A stretch of 64,000 bases of DNA from Mucilaginibacter flavus (GCF_030409315.1 NZ_JAUFPS010000005.1:1-64000); one strand, 5' to 3'; shown: positions 27,326-36,402, counted from the stretch's first letter. Numbers and translations: made by a program. Notes: a model not told the origin generated them from the sequence alone.

Positions 27326-28048
27326 CTAATCTGTTGTGGTAGGCAATTGCTCTTTTTGAACAGCGTTTTTACGATTGATGCGGTACATCAACATCAGCAT
27401 GATATTGTTTTTGCCACTGCTTTGTGTTACCGTATAATTACGCTGATTAATCCAGCCGGCCTGCACTATCCATTTTTTATCAAACTGGTAACCCAAAGCT
27501 GCCGATACGCGGTTACGCTCAAAATTGGGTGCCTTGTTATTAAAAAACACCTCATCAAATAGCGACAGGAACCAGGTTTTAGCTACAATTTTAGTGTTGT
27601 TTAGCGGGATAAACATATTTAGCCTGTAACGAAAACGGTTACGATAATCGCCGTTTACCCAGCGTTGCTCTACCCGGTAGCGGTGCTCAAACTTAAGGCG
27701 ATACAAAAACTGGTTAACCGTCATTTGCTCCCAAACACGAAACTCGTTGGTAAGCGGACCAGCGCTCAGATCGGCAAAATCATAAGTATGGTAAGTACCC
27801 GTACCAAGCAAAGCGATAAAATTTTTATCCAGATCATAGCTTACCCCGGCTTTCGCCTCATAATATTGAAATTGTGAAAAAGCGGTATTAGTGCGGATTT
27901 GCAGTTCCGAGTATCCGCCCCATTTATGGACACTATCGCCGGGCAACACCACGGTAGCTATACCCCATGTACCCAATTTTGAATCCTGGGCAAAAACAGC
28001 CGATGAGCCAATCACCAGCACAAACAAAATAAAGTAAAGTTTTTTCAA
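27326..28048 (-). CDS. DUF2490-type outer-membrane beta-barrel protein
   Basis: 240-residue exported protein with signal peptide MKKLYFILFVLVIGSSAVFA. The rest is an alternation of amphipathic strands (GGYSELQIRTNTAFSQFQYYEA, RFRYRLNMFIPL, SAALGYQFDKKWIVQAGW) as in DUF2490 proteins, predicted to form small barrels. A short charged C-terminus follows (KEQLPTTTD). The role is unknown. It is a single gene, divergent from the DUF4279-like gene. Confidence 0.85.
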   Translation of the reverse strand: MKKLYFILFVLVIGSSAVFAQDSKLGTWGIATVVLPGDSVHKWGGYSELQIRTNTAFSQFQYYEAKAGVSYDLDKNFIALLGTGTYHTYDFADLSAGPLTNEFRVWEQMTVNQFLYRLKFEHRYRVEQRWVNGDYRNRFRYRLNMFIPLNNTKIVAKTWFLSLFDEVFFNNKAPNFERNRVSAALGYQFDKKWIVQAGWINQRNYTVTQSSGKNNIMLMLMYRINRKNAVQKEQLPTTTD

Positions 28049-28151
28049 GTTAATTTAATGTTAAATAATTCGCAAATGTGCAATTAATTAACATTAAAAC
28101 ATCATACTGATTTAACAAAATGGTTAATGCGCAATCAAGTAATAACTAAAC

Positions 28152-28159
28152 TATATTTG
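28152..28159 (+). promoter_or_regulatory. -7 promoter element of the DUF4279-like gene
   Basis: TATATTTG matches TAnnTTTG, 34 bases before ATG 28194. Confidence 0.5.
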
Positions 28160-28193
28160 AACCATCAGATGCCTTATTAGATAACAAATATCC

Positions 28194-28844
28194 ATGACAG
28201 ACGAAGAAGTAGGCCTTTTAGTAAAAAATGAGTTTTCATTAAAAACACTTGGAACAACAGAGGCATACCTTGAAATTCACGAACCGATATACAGTAACGG
28301 GGAATTAAAAATTGACCGTATAGATAGAGAAGGCCGGCCAGATCTCATCATTGTGTACTTGCCTGTTAAAGGCGAATACTTCCATTTTGCAGTTTATATT
28401 GATACGGAAGAAAAGGCAATATTTAATGTTGGAACCGAATCAAGAAACATGGTTTATTTGAGGGCGACATCTGATACAATGGATTTGAACCAGTTATGCA
28501 AACTTTGCAGCCTTATCCCTACCAAAGTATGGAACAAAGGTGATTTAAAACCGAATAAAAAATCGGCATATGATTTTAGCGGTGCTTGGTTTGAACCCAA
28601 TCCTGAACCTGATGCATTTGAAGATAAACTTAAAAAGCTGTTGCTATACTTGCAAAATGACAAACCCGGTGTTCGCGAATTAGTGTCCAAAGCCAATGCT
28701 TATGTACAGGTAATTATGGATTTCCATGCGGGAAACCAACTTTTAGGCAGCGCAGGAGTAAATTTAGAATGCGTTAAATTATTGGCGGACTTAAACCTGG
28801 AAATCAGTTTCGACATTACGGCCTGGGGCGAGTCTTTTAAATAA
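28194..28844 (+). CDS. DUF4279-like cytoplasmic protein
   Basis: 216 residues, acidic, no signal or membrane segment. The C-terminal half resembles the DUF4279 pattern: a Trp-containing strand (KSAYDFSGAWFEP), an acidic helix DAFEDKLKKLLLYLQ, a central strand VQVIMDFHAG and the ending LECVKLLADLNLEISFDITAW. DUF4279 proteins are often lone or immunity-like genes near polymorphic toxins. No toxin is adjacent, and the N-terminal 110 residues are unfamiliar to me. The family call is moderate and the function unknown. It is convergent with the MFS gene, with only 2 bases between the ends. Confidence 0.65.
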   Translation: MTDEEVGLLVKNEFSLKTLGTTEAYLEIHEPIYSNGELKIDRIDREGRPDLIIVYLPVKGEYFHFAVYIDTEEKAIFNVGTESRNMVYLRATSDTMDLNQLCKLCSLIPTKVWNKGDLKPNKKSAYDFSGAWFEPNPEPDAFEDKLKKLLLYLQNDKPGVRELVSKANAYVQVIMDFHAGNQLLGSAGVNLECVKLLADLNLEISFDITAWGESFK

Positions 28845-28846
28845 AC

Positions 28847-30007
28847 TTACATCTTCCTCTTCCCTATCAACGCCACCAACCCTAACACCGGTCCAGCAGC
28901 CAGTAACATATAAATAAAACCCTCATTATCTGTCGTGCGTAAAGCATTGATCAACTGGATACTAACAATAGTAATAGCAAACCCAATGCAATTTATAATA
29001 GTAAGCGCCGTCCCTTTAAACTGCGGGGGAGCACTTTGGGCTACCAGGGTAGAAAACATGGGCGAATCGGCTATTACGGCCATACTCCATATAAAAAGGA
29101 AGGTAATAAATATTACTGCAGAATGATTGATCAATAACAGCGGAGATAACAGGCAACAGATACACGATACAGTTAAAGAGATCGTTGCCGTGCGTTTTGT
29201 ACCGATATACTGAGATACCAAACCGCTAAAAACACAGGAGATACTACCGGTTACAATGATAAAAAATGAGAGCAAGGAAACGTTCAACTGCGTTCCCCAA
29301 TGGTGATTATAGGCAGTTAACATTACCGGCACAAATACCCAAAAGGCATACAATTCCCACATGTGGCCAAAATAGCCGAAGGCGGCGGTACGAAATTCCC
29401 GGTCGCGAAAGCTTTGGAGAAACCCGTTCAGGTTTATTTTTTGGCCCGGCTTACGGTAAGGGCCATCGGGGACCATTAATACCATGGCGATACCGCCCGA
29501 TACGGATAACACCGAAGTTGCATAAATAACATAATGCCACGGCAGGCCAGTTAGCATGCTTTTTAAAAAATGAGGGAACGCGGTACCGATAACTAAAGCG
29601 CCAACCAAAAACCCGAGAGACTTTCCCAGACCTTGCTGGTAATGATCGGCAGCTATTTTCATACCTACCGGGTAAATTCCCGCAAGGAAAAAACCGGTGA
29701 TGAAGCGCAGCAGCATTAAGGTTAACGGTGTAATACTATTTAAACTTACACCCCAATTAACAGCCGCGGCAATAACAGCGCAAACAAAAAACACACGCGA
29801 TGGCGAAAACCTATCGGCTATACTTAAAATAGCAAAAATGAGGGTACCGGTAATGAAACCCAATTGCACAGCGCTGGTTAAATAGGCCAGGTATGATGGC
29901 TCCAGGTGCAGCTGTTGGGCAATATCGCCCATCATGGCGTTCCCGGCAAACCAGAGCGACGTGCAAAAAAACTGGGAAAGTACAATTACAGGTAAAATGC
30001 GCTTCAT
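28847..30007 (-). CDS. MFS transporter
   Basis: Inner-membrane major facilitator of 386 residues with about 12 hydrophobic segments. Typical features are the loop 2-3 region ADRFSPSRVFF, with its Asp-Arg motif, and a second-half equivalent SQYIGTKRTATISL. It starts with ILPVIVLSQFFCTSLWFAGNAMMGDI, as in the CynX/NimT-type nitrate/cyanate-like group. The substrate cannot be assigned. It ends 2 bases from the convergent DUF4279-like gene, and a large repeat region lies upstream. Confidence 0.88.
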   Translation of the reverse strand: MKRILPVIVLSQFFCTSLWFAGNAMMGDIAQQLHLEPSYLAYLTSAVQLGFITGTLIFAILSIADRFSPSRVFFVCAVIAAAVNWGVSLNSITPLTLMLLRFITGFFLAGIYPVGMKIAADHYQQGLGKSLGFLVGALVIGTAFPHFLKSMLTGLPWHYVIYATSVLSVSGGIAMVLMVPDGPYRKPGQKINLNGFLQSFRDREFRTAAFGYFGHMWELYAFWVFVPVMLTAYNHHWGTQLNVSLLSFFIIVTGSISCVFSGLVSQYIGTKRTATISLTVSCICCLLSPLLLINHSAVIFITFLFIWSMAVIADSPMFSTLVAQSAPPQFKGTALTIINCIGFAITIVSIQLINALRTTDNEGFIYMLLAAGPVLGLVALIGKRKM

Positions 30008-30092
30008 GGGGTGGTGGGGTGTAATTTACCTTATAATGCTAATTAAAAGCGAAATCATCCTGGAATAAAATATCTATAACAGACTAAAAACT

Positions 30093-30469
30093 CCGTCATT
30101 GCGAGGCACGAAGCAATCTCTACACAGGCAAATCGACCTTGCTGAGTTCGCTCTGTATAGTCCGGAGATTGCTTCGTACCTACCCATGACGTTTAATACT
30201 TTAGACAAAGGTTGGCTTTGAACGCAGACGAAGACTCACCCGGCGAGGCTACGCCCGCCACCCTCCTCTCTTCACCTGCGGTGGAAAGAGGGGTTTGAAC
30301 GCTGATTACTAAGTATAACTAAATAAAATATAAACTTTTCAAACCCCTCTTTCCGGCGAAGCCGAAGAGAGGGTGCCGCGCGTAGCGCTGGCGGGTGAGT
30401 CTTCGCCGCCAGGTGATCTACGTCATTTCCACTTTCAGAGTCCCCGGATTTTATACCTCGCAATGACGG
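30093..30469. repeat. Nested inverted repeats
   Basis: The outer pair is CCGTCATTGCGAGG at 30093-30106 and its exact complement at 30456-30469. Inside are two further elements. One is GCACGAAGCAATCTC...GAGATTGCTTCGT (30106-30177). The other is a roughly 70-bp imperfect inverted repeat with arms 30227-30299 and 30338-30407 (shared cores GAAGACTCACCC and GGAAAGAGGGGTTTGAA). It looks like one mobile repeat nested in another. It accounts for most of the 561-base gap between the MFS and ABC genes; the 85-codon frame here is a by-product. Confidence 0.8.
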
Positions 30470-30568
30470 ATAGTTGTTGTTAGTTTGTCTTTCGAAATCC
30501 AATATTTTAAGACGCGCATTTATAGCCAATGTCTTAATTCTTTATTCTAACCTCTTGATTCTCTTCCC

Positions 30569-31684
30569 CTATTCCCATTTAAAAGTCTTCACCGCTACGG
30601 CATAAACTATTACCAGCCATATGAGCAGGATAAACAATTGATGGGTAACATCCCCCAAACCGGCACCTTCAAAGGCTACCAGGCGCATGGCGTTGTTAAG
30701 GTGTGTTAGCGGCAAGGCATTACTCACATATTGAAGCCATTTTGGAAATGCCGTAACCGAAAAGAACGTGCCCGAAAGTAAAAACTGGGGCATGGTAATG
30801 ATGTTGGATAATGGCGGTACCGTGCCCTCGTTTTTAGCTATGCCCGATATGATAAAGCCAAAACCCATAAATATAATGAGTCCAAAAGCCGAAAGCACCA
30901 GCATGTTGAGTACCGTTGTAACGCCATGGATAAGTGTAAAACCAAACAGGTAATGGCCTACCAAAATGATAAACAAAGCGCCTAACAGCGAAAAAATCAT
31001 CCTGGCCAGGGCCTCGCCCAAAACAATGCTATAACGTTTAACAGGTGTCGCAAAAAAGCGTTTGATCACCAGGGTTAAACGCAAACTCAGGAACACGAAA
31101 GCCGTACCAAAAACCCCACTGCTTAGTATTGAAAAACCCAATTGCCCGGGCAAAATAAAATCGATGTATTTATATGCGCGACCGGTCACCGTAGTTTCTG
31201 TTAAATGAACTGCCTCCGGTATTTTAAGTGGCGAATAAGATTGTATTTTAGCTAACTCGGCCGATTGCACGTAATAAAACATGTTATTCAAAATCGATTT
31301 CAGGATTTCGCCTTTACCGGATGCTTTGCTGTACTGTACATTAACCTGCAATGGCTGCATGGGTACAAGGGGTTTCAGATCAAGTATCGCGTCAAGTTGT
31401 CCTTTAGCAAGATTCTTGTTCATTTCCTCTGTCGACTGATCAGTAATCAGGTTAACCAACTTTCTTGACTTAAGCTGCTGATAAAACCTGCCGGCGGTAT
31501 CACAGCCTTTAGCTACCCCAACATCAACAGAAACACCACCGCCACCGATATTGGCAAACACCACAATAAATATTAAAGGGAAAGCCAGTGTAAAAACCAC
31601 CGCCGATGGACTGCGCAGTATGGCCCTGAAACTCGCTTTGGCTATGGCCAGGGTTGCTTTGGTGTTGCTGTAATTTTGGTTCAT
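30569..31684 (-). CDS. ABC-2 type exporter permease
   Basis: Inner-membrane permease of 371 residues, partner of the ATPase at 31812. It has one N-terminal membrane helix (AVVFTLAFPLIFIVVFANI), a periplasmic domain of about 130 residues, and five more helices from about residue 175 (the ABC2_membrane region with FFATPVKRYSIVLGEALARM and the PLTHLNNAMRLVAFEG loop). This is the YhgE/DrrB/YbhS-like drug or polymer export type; the substrate is unknown. Downstream of its ATPase on the same strand, 127 bases apart, with a GTTCATTAG-type repeat fragment between. Confidence 0.9.
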   Translation of the reverse strand: MNQNYSNTKATLAIAKASFRAILRSPSAVVFTLAFPLIFIVVFANIGGGGVSVDVGVAKGCDTAGRFYQQLKSRKLVNLITDQSTEEMNKNLAKGQLDAILDLKPLVPMQPLQVNVQYSKASGKGEILKSILNNMFYYVQSAELAKIQSYSPLKIPEAVHLTETTVTGRAYKYIDFILPGQLGFSILSSGVFGTAFVFLSLRLTLVIKRFFATPVKRYSIVLGEALARMIFSLLGALFIILVGHYLFGFTLIHGVTTVLNMLVLSAFGLIIFMGFGFIISGIAKNEGTVPPLSNIITMPQFLLSGTFFSVTAFPKWLQYVSNALPLTHLNNAMRLVAFEGAGLGDVTHQLFILLIWLVIVYAVAVKTFKWE

Positions 31685-31811
31685 TAGTTAATTGGTTCAA
31701 TAGTTCATTGGTCTTTTCTGGTTCGAGTATCGGCATGTAGTTGGTTACTTGGTTGCTGTATAATCTGCCTGTCTTTTTGTTGCTAACTGCAAACTCAAAA
31801 CTGCAAACTGA

Positions 31812-32576
31812 TCAACCTTCCCTCCACTCCTTACCGGTGAGGTTGATAAATACATCTTCCAGGTTGGCCAGTTTTACTTCTTTTTTGCGTTCAAAGCCGG
31901 ATGCGACCAACTGATCAATAAAATGATCGGGGGTATCAATGCCTATGATGTGGCCGCCATCAACAAAGGCTACCCTATCGCAAAGCACTTCGGCTTCATC
32001 CATATAATGGGTGGTAATTACAACAGTGGTACCCTGGTCGCGAATTTCGCGAATCAAATCCCACAGGTTACGGCGGGCTTGCGGGTCGAGGCCGGTGGTT
32101 GGTTCATCTAAAAAGATGATCCTTGGGTTATTGATAAGGGTGGTTGCGATAGAAAAACGCTGTTTTTGTCCGCCCGATAGGTCTTTATATTTTGCTTTGG
32201 CTTTATCGGTTAGAGCAACCTTTTCAAGCATTTCCATGGGCGATTTATCAATGCCATATAAGCCGGAGAACAGTTCAATCAGTTCGGCAAGATTCAGGTT
32301 GGGGTAATAGCCTGCCGCCTGTAACTGTACACCTATGCGTTGTTTAATACTGTTTTTATCGGTTTCAATATTGAAGCCATCTACGGTGATCTCGCCGGAT
32401 GTTTTTTCGCGCAGTGTTTCAATTACTTCAAGGGTGGTGGTTTTACCGGCACCGTTTGGGCCAAGCAAACCGAAGATCTCGCCCTCGTAAACTTCAAAAC
32501 TGATACCCTTAACGGCGGCAAAGTCGCCGTAATTTTTTACCAGGTTTTTAACGGTGATAATAGGTTGTTTCGCCAT
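31812..32576 (-). CDS. ABC transporter ATP-binding protein
   Basis: 254-residue ATPase that drives the permease at 30569. Walker A GPNGAGKTT, Q-loop QLQAAGYYPN, signature LSGGQKQR, Walker B IIFLDEPTTGLD and the H-loop TTHYMDEAEVL are all intact, typical of DrrA/CcmA-like exporters with the long DEPTTGLDP. Start at ATG 32576 (MAKQPIITVKN); the frame opens at 32591. The C-terminal KKEVKLANLEDVFINLTG is the accessory segment seen in drug/lipid exporters. Confidence 0.93.
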   Translation of the reverse strand: MAKQPIITVKNLVKNYGDFAAVKGISFEVYEGEIFGLLGPNGAGKTTTLEVIETLREKTSGEITVDGFNIETDKNSIKQRIGVQLQAAGYYPNLNLAELIELFSGLYGIDKSPMEMLEKVALTDKAKAKYKDLSGGQKQRFSIATTLINNPRIIFLDEPTTGLDPQARRNLWDLIREIRDQGTTVVITTHYMDEAEVLCDRVAFVDGGHIIGIDTPDHFIDQLVASGFERKKEVKLANLEDVFINLTGKEWREG

Positions 32577-32620
32577 TGCGTAAAAATGCATCAGATTAAT
32601 GAAATATCAATGAATTATTT

Positions 32621-32740
32621 TTGCCTCACCCTGCCCTCTCCAAAGGAGAGGGTTCTGAAAATCATTCGATTTAAGTGTGATTTAATAATCCTGCAAATCA
32701 AAAGTCCTCTCCTTTGGAGAGGATTTAGGTGAGGCTATTT
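32621..32740. repeat. GCCTCACC...GGTGAGGC palindromic repeat
   Basis: Outer ends GCCTCACC (32623-32630) and GGTGAGGC (32728-32735) are inverted. Next come two terminator-like hairpins, CCCTCTCC-AAA-GGAGAGGG and CCTCTCC-TTT-GGAGAGG. Its core equals the fumC terminator family at 4803-4824. It interrupts the 3' end of the HVA1-type gene. Confidence 0.85.
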
Positions 32741-32835
32741 ATGGTTTTGGTTACGGGTTCGTCGTGTTTTTTGGTGATCTTACCTTTAGCTTCCGATTTT
32801 CCCCAGTTCCAGCTTACATTATCTCCCTTTTTCAT
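32725..32835 (-). pseudogene. HVA1/DUF2945-type gene truncated by a repeat
   Basis: The minus strand encodes MKKGDNVSWNWGKSEAKGKI and TKKHDEPVTKTI, the N-terminal part of the small Tudor-like HVA1 (DUF2945) domain, whose members start K-x-G-D-x-V-x-W-x-W-G and run about 60-70 residues. Here the frame enters the palindromic repeat at 32740 and stops after four repeat-encoded residues (NSLT), 36 in all. No frame beyond the repeat restores the missing VTR...AY-I-Q-DG half. I infer an insertion with loss of the 3' end. It could still make a short peptide. Confidence 0.75.
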
Positions 32836-32919
32836 GGTGCTTATGTTTATAACAGCAACAGCGGGATTTATATATTGATTTATAAAATTCAATTTCCCTG
32901 TTTAAAGGCCGGGTGAGCC

Positions 32920-33018
32920 CTATTTTACCAGGTGACCGATAGAATGAATGATGGCCGCGGCATGTTCTGCGGCTTTCATTACTAAATGAGCAATCTGGAT
33001 AGCGAGTAGCGTTTTCAT
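32920..33018 (-). CDS. Possible 32-residue small protein
   Basis: ATG 33018 opens a 32-codon frame rich in Ala, His, Ile and Lys (MKTLLAIQIAHLVMKAAEHA then AAIIHSIGHLVK). It would form a single amphipathic helix with His spaced along it. The upstream minus-strand sequence has GTTTGCATTTTTGAATC, a weak promoter-like match. It lies 84 bases upstream of the truncated HVA1-type gene on the same strand. Without homologues this may be chance. Confidence 0.35.
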   Translation of the reverse strand: MKTLLAIQIAHLVMKAAEHAAAIIHSIGHLVK

Positions 33019-33249
33019 GGTTGTTTGTGTTTTGTTGATTCAAAAATGCAAACTCACCAGCCTTTTAGCTATAACTATTAGGCGAAGCCGACCAAACTTC
33101 CGGTAAACGGCGGATTTTTACCGATGAATGAGGATAAAAATTAGTCAACGTCGGTAAAACAATTAGGAGTAAAAATAACCAGCCAGTCATTATACATGCG
33201 AATGGTTATTATTACTATTTTCAGCCCAATTTAATCCTTATCATAAAAG

Positions 33250-34824
33250 ATGAAAAAAACTTTACTTGTATTATTCTCGGCTTTACTATGCACTATCGCC
33301 AACGCTCAATTTAAACCCATAGCCGAAGGTCCGGTTTTTAAAGAACCAGAAGAAGGCGAAGCCAAAATTTTACAACTGAAAAGCGGGGGTACCATGTTTT
33401 TTAGGGTAACCGAAAAAGATGGTATTGATTTAAGAATTTACGATACTCAACACCATGAAACAGTTGCCACAAATTTTAAACCTACTTACATTAAAGTAAA
33501 AAAGGCCCAGGTAAACGCGATTTTTGAAATTAACGGGAACGCGATTTTGATGATGAGCGAAGTTGATTCAAAAATCCCTACTTTATATCGCCTTATTTTG
33601 AATGGGAAAACGGGAACCATCGTAAGCGAAGAAAATATCGAAGAGTTAAATAAACGAAAATTTGGCGACGGAATTGCAACCACTTTTGGCGGCATAGCTA
33701 CGCCATCGTTTTTTATTAAAAAAGATCCATACAGTGACAACTATGCTGTTGTACGTTTTAACTCTTTAGAATCAGACAGGAGCAAGCGAATTGAAATAAT
33801 TAGCTACGATGGCAACAACAAGGAAACAAACAGAGCATTTTACACATCGCCAGAGGGAAAATATAAATATATAGCCTACCGCGATATGGTAATTTTGGGC
33901 GACAAAAAGGTGTGCGTGTTTGCATATGGCTACAACAAATCCAACGACTCTGAAAGTGAATTATTGATGGCTAATCTTGATAAAGGATCATCAGAAATTG
34001 ATTTTACAAAATTAAACTTCCCGGATACGCTCGATCCCTTTTACTGTACGGCTAAGTTTAACCCTTCTATTAACTCTGTGTTATTGTTATCAATAGCCGA
34101 GGAAAAAAAGAAAAAAAATGATGGCTACATTCCTATCCTGACATTTATCAATCCGTATGAAAAAAAGATAAACCGCTCTGATATTATATCACCATCAAAA
34201 AGGATTGATCAATATTCAAAAAAAGGATTCAGAGGCTTGCCCCAAAATCTTTATATAAATGACGACGGCACATTTACCGTTGTATCTGAAGAATCATCAG
34301 TTGTTTGGGGCGGTAAGTATGGTACAGCGCCTATAAGTCGGTTAGGCGACATCGCCATTGTGAACTACAGCAAAACCGGCGAACCAATGAACGATTACCT
34401 TATCAGGAAAAGTCAAACTTTAAATAATGTTTATCTTGGCTTATTATACCTGGCATCCAAGGAAGGTACAACTCAATCTTTACAAAAAGGCACACAGTTT
34501 AAATCATTCGCCTATTTAGATGGAAAAGCTAAAAGTTATATTTTATTTAACGATACTGAACGCAACAGTGAAAAGCTGGAAAAAGGTAGTCTTGTTGATG
34601 TACAGGGGGTAAGTAATTGTGATGGTTTTTATTATCCGCTTACAGGGCCCAATGCGATATTGAAAAGAGAATATGTATTTGGCAACCCCGAGAAAAAAAG
34701 AGACCATGAATTAGGCCTTTTTTCGATATCACAGTATGACAGGCAAAATAATATTTATGTAACCCTGCAACTGTCAAAAGAAAGCGGTAAAAAAGGGGTA
34801 AAACTGATTTGGTTACAACCATAG
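33250..34824 (+). CDS. Exported protein of unknown function
   Basis: 524 residues with a signal peptide (MKKTLLVLFSALLCTIANAQ). The remainder is beta-rich, with recurring blades such as YDTQHHETVATNFKPTYIKV, GTIVSEENIEEL and FTVVSEESSVVWGGKYGT, compatible with a beta-propeller, but I recognise no family. No lipobox is present, so periplasmic or secreted. The tail is KKGVKLIWLQP. A strong terminator follows at 34847. Base composition is more AT-rich than in the housekeeping genes. Confidence 0.75.
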   Translation: MKKTLLVLFSALLCTIANAQFKPIAEGPVFKEPEEGEAKILQLKSGGTMFFRVTEKDGIDLRIYDTQHHETVATNFKPTYIKVKKAQVNAIFEINGNAILMMSEVDSKIPTLYRLILNGKTGTIVSEENIEELNKRKFGDGIATTFGGIATPSFFIKKDPYSDNYAVVRFNSLESDRSKRIEIISYDGNNKETNRAFYTSPEGKYKYIAYRDMVILGDKKVCVFAYGYNKSNDSESELLMANLDKGSSEIDFTKLNFPDTLDPFYCTAKFNPSINSVLLLSIAEEKKKKNDGYIPILTFINPYEKKINRSDIISPSKRIDQYSKKGFRGLPQNLYINDDGTFTVVSEESSVVWGGKYGTAPISRLGDIAIVNYSKTGEPMNDYLIRKSQTLNNVYLGLLYLASKEGTTQSLQKGTQFKSFAYLDGKAKSYILFNDTERNSEKLEKGSLVDVQGVSNCDGFYYPLTGPNAILKREYVFGNPEKKRDHELGLFSISQYDRQNNIYVTLQLSKESGKKGVKLIWLQP

Positions 34825-34846
34825 CCCTTACCTTTCAGGAAAACAA

Positions 34847-34885
34847 AAAGGCGGCGAAATTCAACTTTCACCGCCTTTTTATTTT
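34847..34885 (+). terminator. Intrinsic terminator after the 33250 gene
   Basis: Stem AAAGGCGGCGAAA (34847-34859) / TTTCACCGCCTTT (34866-34878) with one wobble pair, followed by TTATTTTG. It lies 23 bases after the stop. A TGCACATCT-type repeat arm (34901-34932) follows. Confidence 0.85.
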
Positions 34886-34933
34886 GACCGCATTTCAATC
34901 TACACATCTGAAATCCGCACATCTGCACATCTA

Positions 34934-35260
34934 TTACACCTTCCCTTCCATCAAAAAATATATTTCCTGCATGTAAATGGCTTCGTCCATAGCGGCGTGA
35001 AAATCTTCCCATTCATCGGTGTTAAAGGTAAACTGTACATCATTTACCGGCGTGCGCATTACTACACGTTCCTGGCCGTCGGGAAAGGGAAAGCTATGGT
35101 CGTTAAAATCAAGTTCTACTGTAAAATCCCTGAATTGCACAAATTGCTCGGGCGAAAAACTCAGGATGAGGTTATTATTCCAGATAAAGATACAACGGCA
35201 CTCCTGGCAACGGCTTATTACCGATGCTCCTACCTGGCTCAAAACTTTTGCGTCGCACAT
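34934..35260 (-). CDS. Small conserved cytoplasmic protein (DUF6686-like?)
   Basis: 108 residues, no signal. The N-terminal MCDAKVLSQVGASVISRCQE with the Cys pair CQECRCIFIWNN and the FSPEQFVQFRDF segment recall small uncharacterised Sphingobacteriaceae proteins, which I recall only loosely as DUF6686. The Cys-x2-Cys could bind metal, but no second pair is visible. It lies between two exported-protein genes on different strands, and its function is unknown. Confidence 0.65.
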   Translation of the reverse strand: MCDAKVLSQVGASVISRCQECRCIFIWNNNLILSFSPEQFVQFRDFTVELDFNDHSFPFPDGQERVVMRTPVNDVQFTFNTDEWEDFHAAMDEAIYMQEIYFLMEGKV

Positions 35261-35349
35261 AGATATAAATAGATGATGATGTTATCAATTGGTGCCTGCC
35301 CTGCACTAAAGCTCATTACCGCATTTAGCGAAGAGCAGGACTTTATATT

Positions 35350-36276
35350 TTAAACTGTTTTTTCAACGTAATCTGCAATTACTTTACGGGCAGCTTCTTT
35401 GTTTTTAACGGCATCCCATTTGCCTTTTGCCGATTGATCGGCCAGGTCAAACAGGCGCTCATACAACAATTTGCCATCTACCTTGCCTTTTAATTTAAGG
35501 GTGCCGGGCTGGGCATAAACTTCGTCCCATACCTGTCTAACGGCTGTCCAGTATGGTTGCTGGGTTTTCCACCATTTTTGGGCATAGGCAAATTTGGCTT
35601 CGTCGGCTTTGGTAAATTCTTCGTAACCTTTTTCGCGTACTAACAGTTTGTCGCCATTGGCATCACGAATAATCTTTTGGTTATCCTGCTCAAACATCCA
35701 GCCTTTATCGGTTAAATAAATGCGGTTGCCGCGGCGCAGTACATTATAATCGCTGCGTTTAGTAAACTCGCGGCGTGGCAAGGGCGAATCGCATTCGCTA
35801 TGCCATTCGTGCCTGCCGTCAACATGTACCCAGGTACCAATGCTTTTATAACGCGGACCATCATCAACCTGGAAAACCTTTTGTACCCAACGGCCTTTGG
35901 TATCTGTCGGGCTTAGTTTGGTTTTATTCCAGGCGCTGGCTTTATCAAAGCTTAATACGTTTGCTTCCTCATAAACCCAATCTTCTCGCCAGTGTTTAAT
36001 TACCGAGGTATCGCCTATAACCAATATGTGCTGTATAACAATTTTTTTAGGTGATTCCTGTTCAACAACCGCCCATTCATAACCAGAGGCATGGTATTGA
36101 GCATGATTTTTATAGGCGGTATCGGGCGAAAAGGTTTCGCCATAATCAAAGGTTACTTTATAAAAACCTCCGAGGGAAAGTATCGCCTTGCGGTCCTGCT
36201 CCAGTTTTGATTGAGCCTTGGTTAACGTGGTTTGAAAAGCGACCAGCAATACTGCGAGGTAAAGAATTTTCTTCAT
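35350..36276 (-). CDS. Exported DUF6607-like protein
   Basis: 308 residues with signal peptide MKKILYLAVLLVAFQTTLTKA. The mature part is Trp/Tyr-rich with many charged strands (GGFYKVTFDYGETFSPD, IKHWREDWVYEE, GTWVHVDGRHEWHSECDSP). The C-terminal region is helical (AQKWWKTQQPYWTAVRQVW, then KLLYERLFDLADQSAKGKW). I associate it with the uncharacterised DUF6607 family of Gram-negative bacteria; the role is unknown. Confidence 0.7.
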   Translation of the reverse strand: MKKILYLAVLLVAFQTTLTKAQSKLEQDRKAILSLGGFYKVTFDYGETFSPDTAYKNHAQYHASGYEWAVVEQESPKKIVIQHILVIGDTSVIKHWREDWVYEEANVLSFDKASAWNKTKLSPTDTKGRWVQKVFQVDDGPRYKSIGTWVHVDGRHEWHSECDSPLPRREFTKRSDYNVLRRGNRIYLTDKGWMFEQDNQKIIRDANGDKLLVREKGYEEFTKADEAKFAYAQKWWKTQQPYWTAVRQVWDEVYAQPGTLKLKGKVDGKLLYERLFDLADQSAKGKWDAVKNKEAARKVIADYVEKTV

Positions 36277-36369
36277 TGTGCAAGAATATTTAAGTGTGAT
36301 AGTAAATGAACAAGGGCAAAGTAAATCCTTATTTAGAATAAATCCAAATAAAAATAGTCTTTTTTTAGA

Positions 36370-36402
36370 AGAAGCAAGAATTAAGAGTCAAGAATCAAGA
36401 CA
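36370..36402. repeat. AGAGTCAAGAATCAAGA repeat, single arm
   Basis: One arm (GAATTAAGAGTCAAGAATCAAGACAG) of the family that flanks the VWA gene end, here between the DUF6607-like start and the HhH protein stop. Confidence 0.7.

Larger units (their letters stand above)
32592..33249. other. Composite spacer: repeat, truncated gene and small frame
   Basis: From left to right this 658-base gap holds a palindromic dispersed repeat (32621-32740), a 3'-truncated HVA1-type gene (32725-32835), a 32-codon frame (32920-33018) and about 230 bases without visible features before the exported protein at 33250. Confidence 0.7.

Noticed and set aside
30272..30529. 85-codon frame in the MFS-ABC gap
   Set aside because: Lies wholly inside nested inverted repeats.
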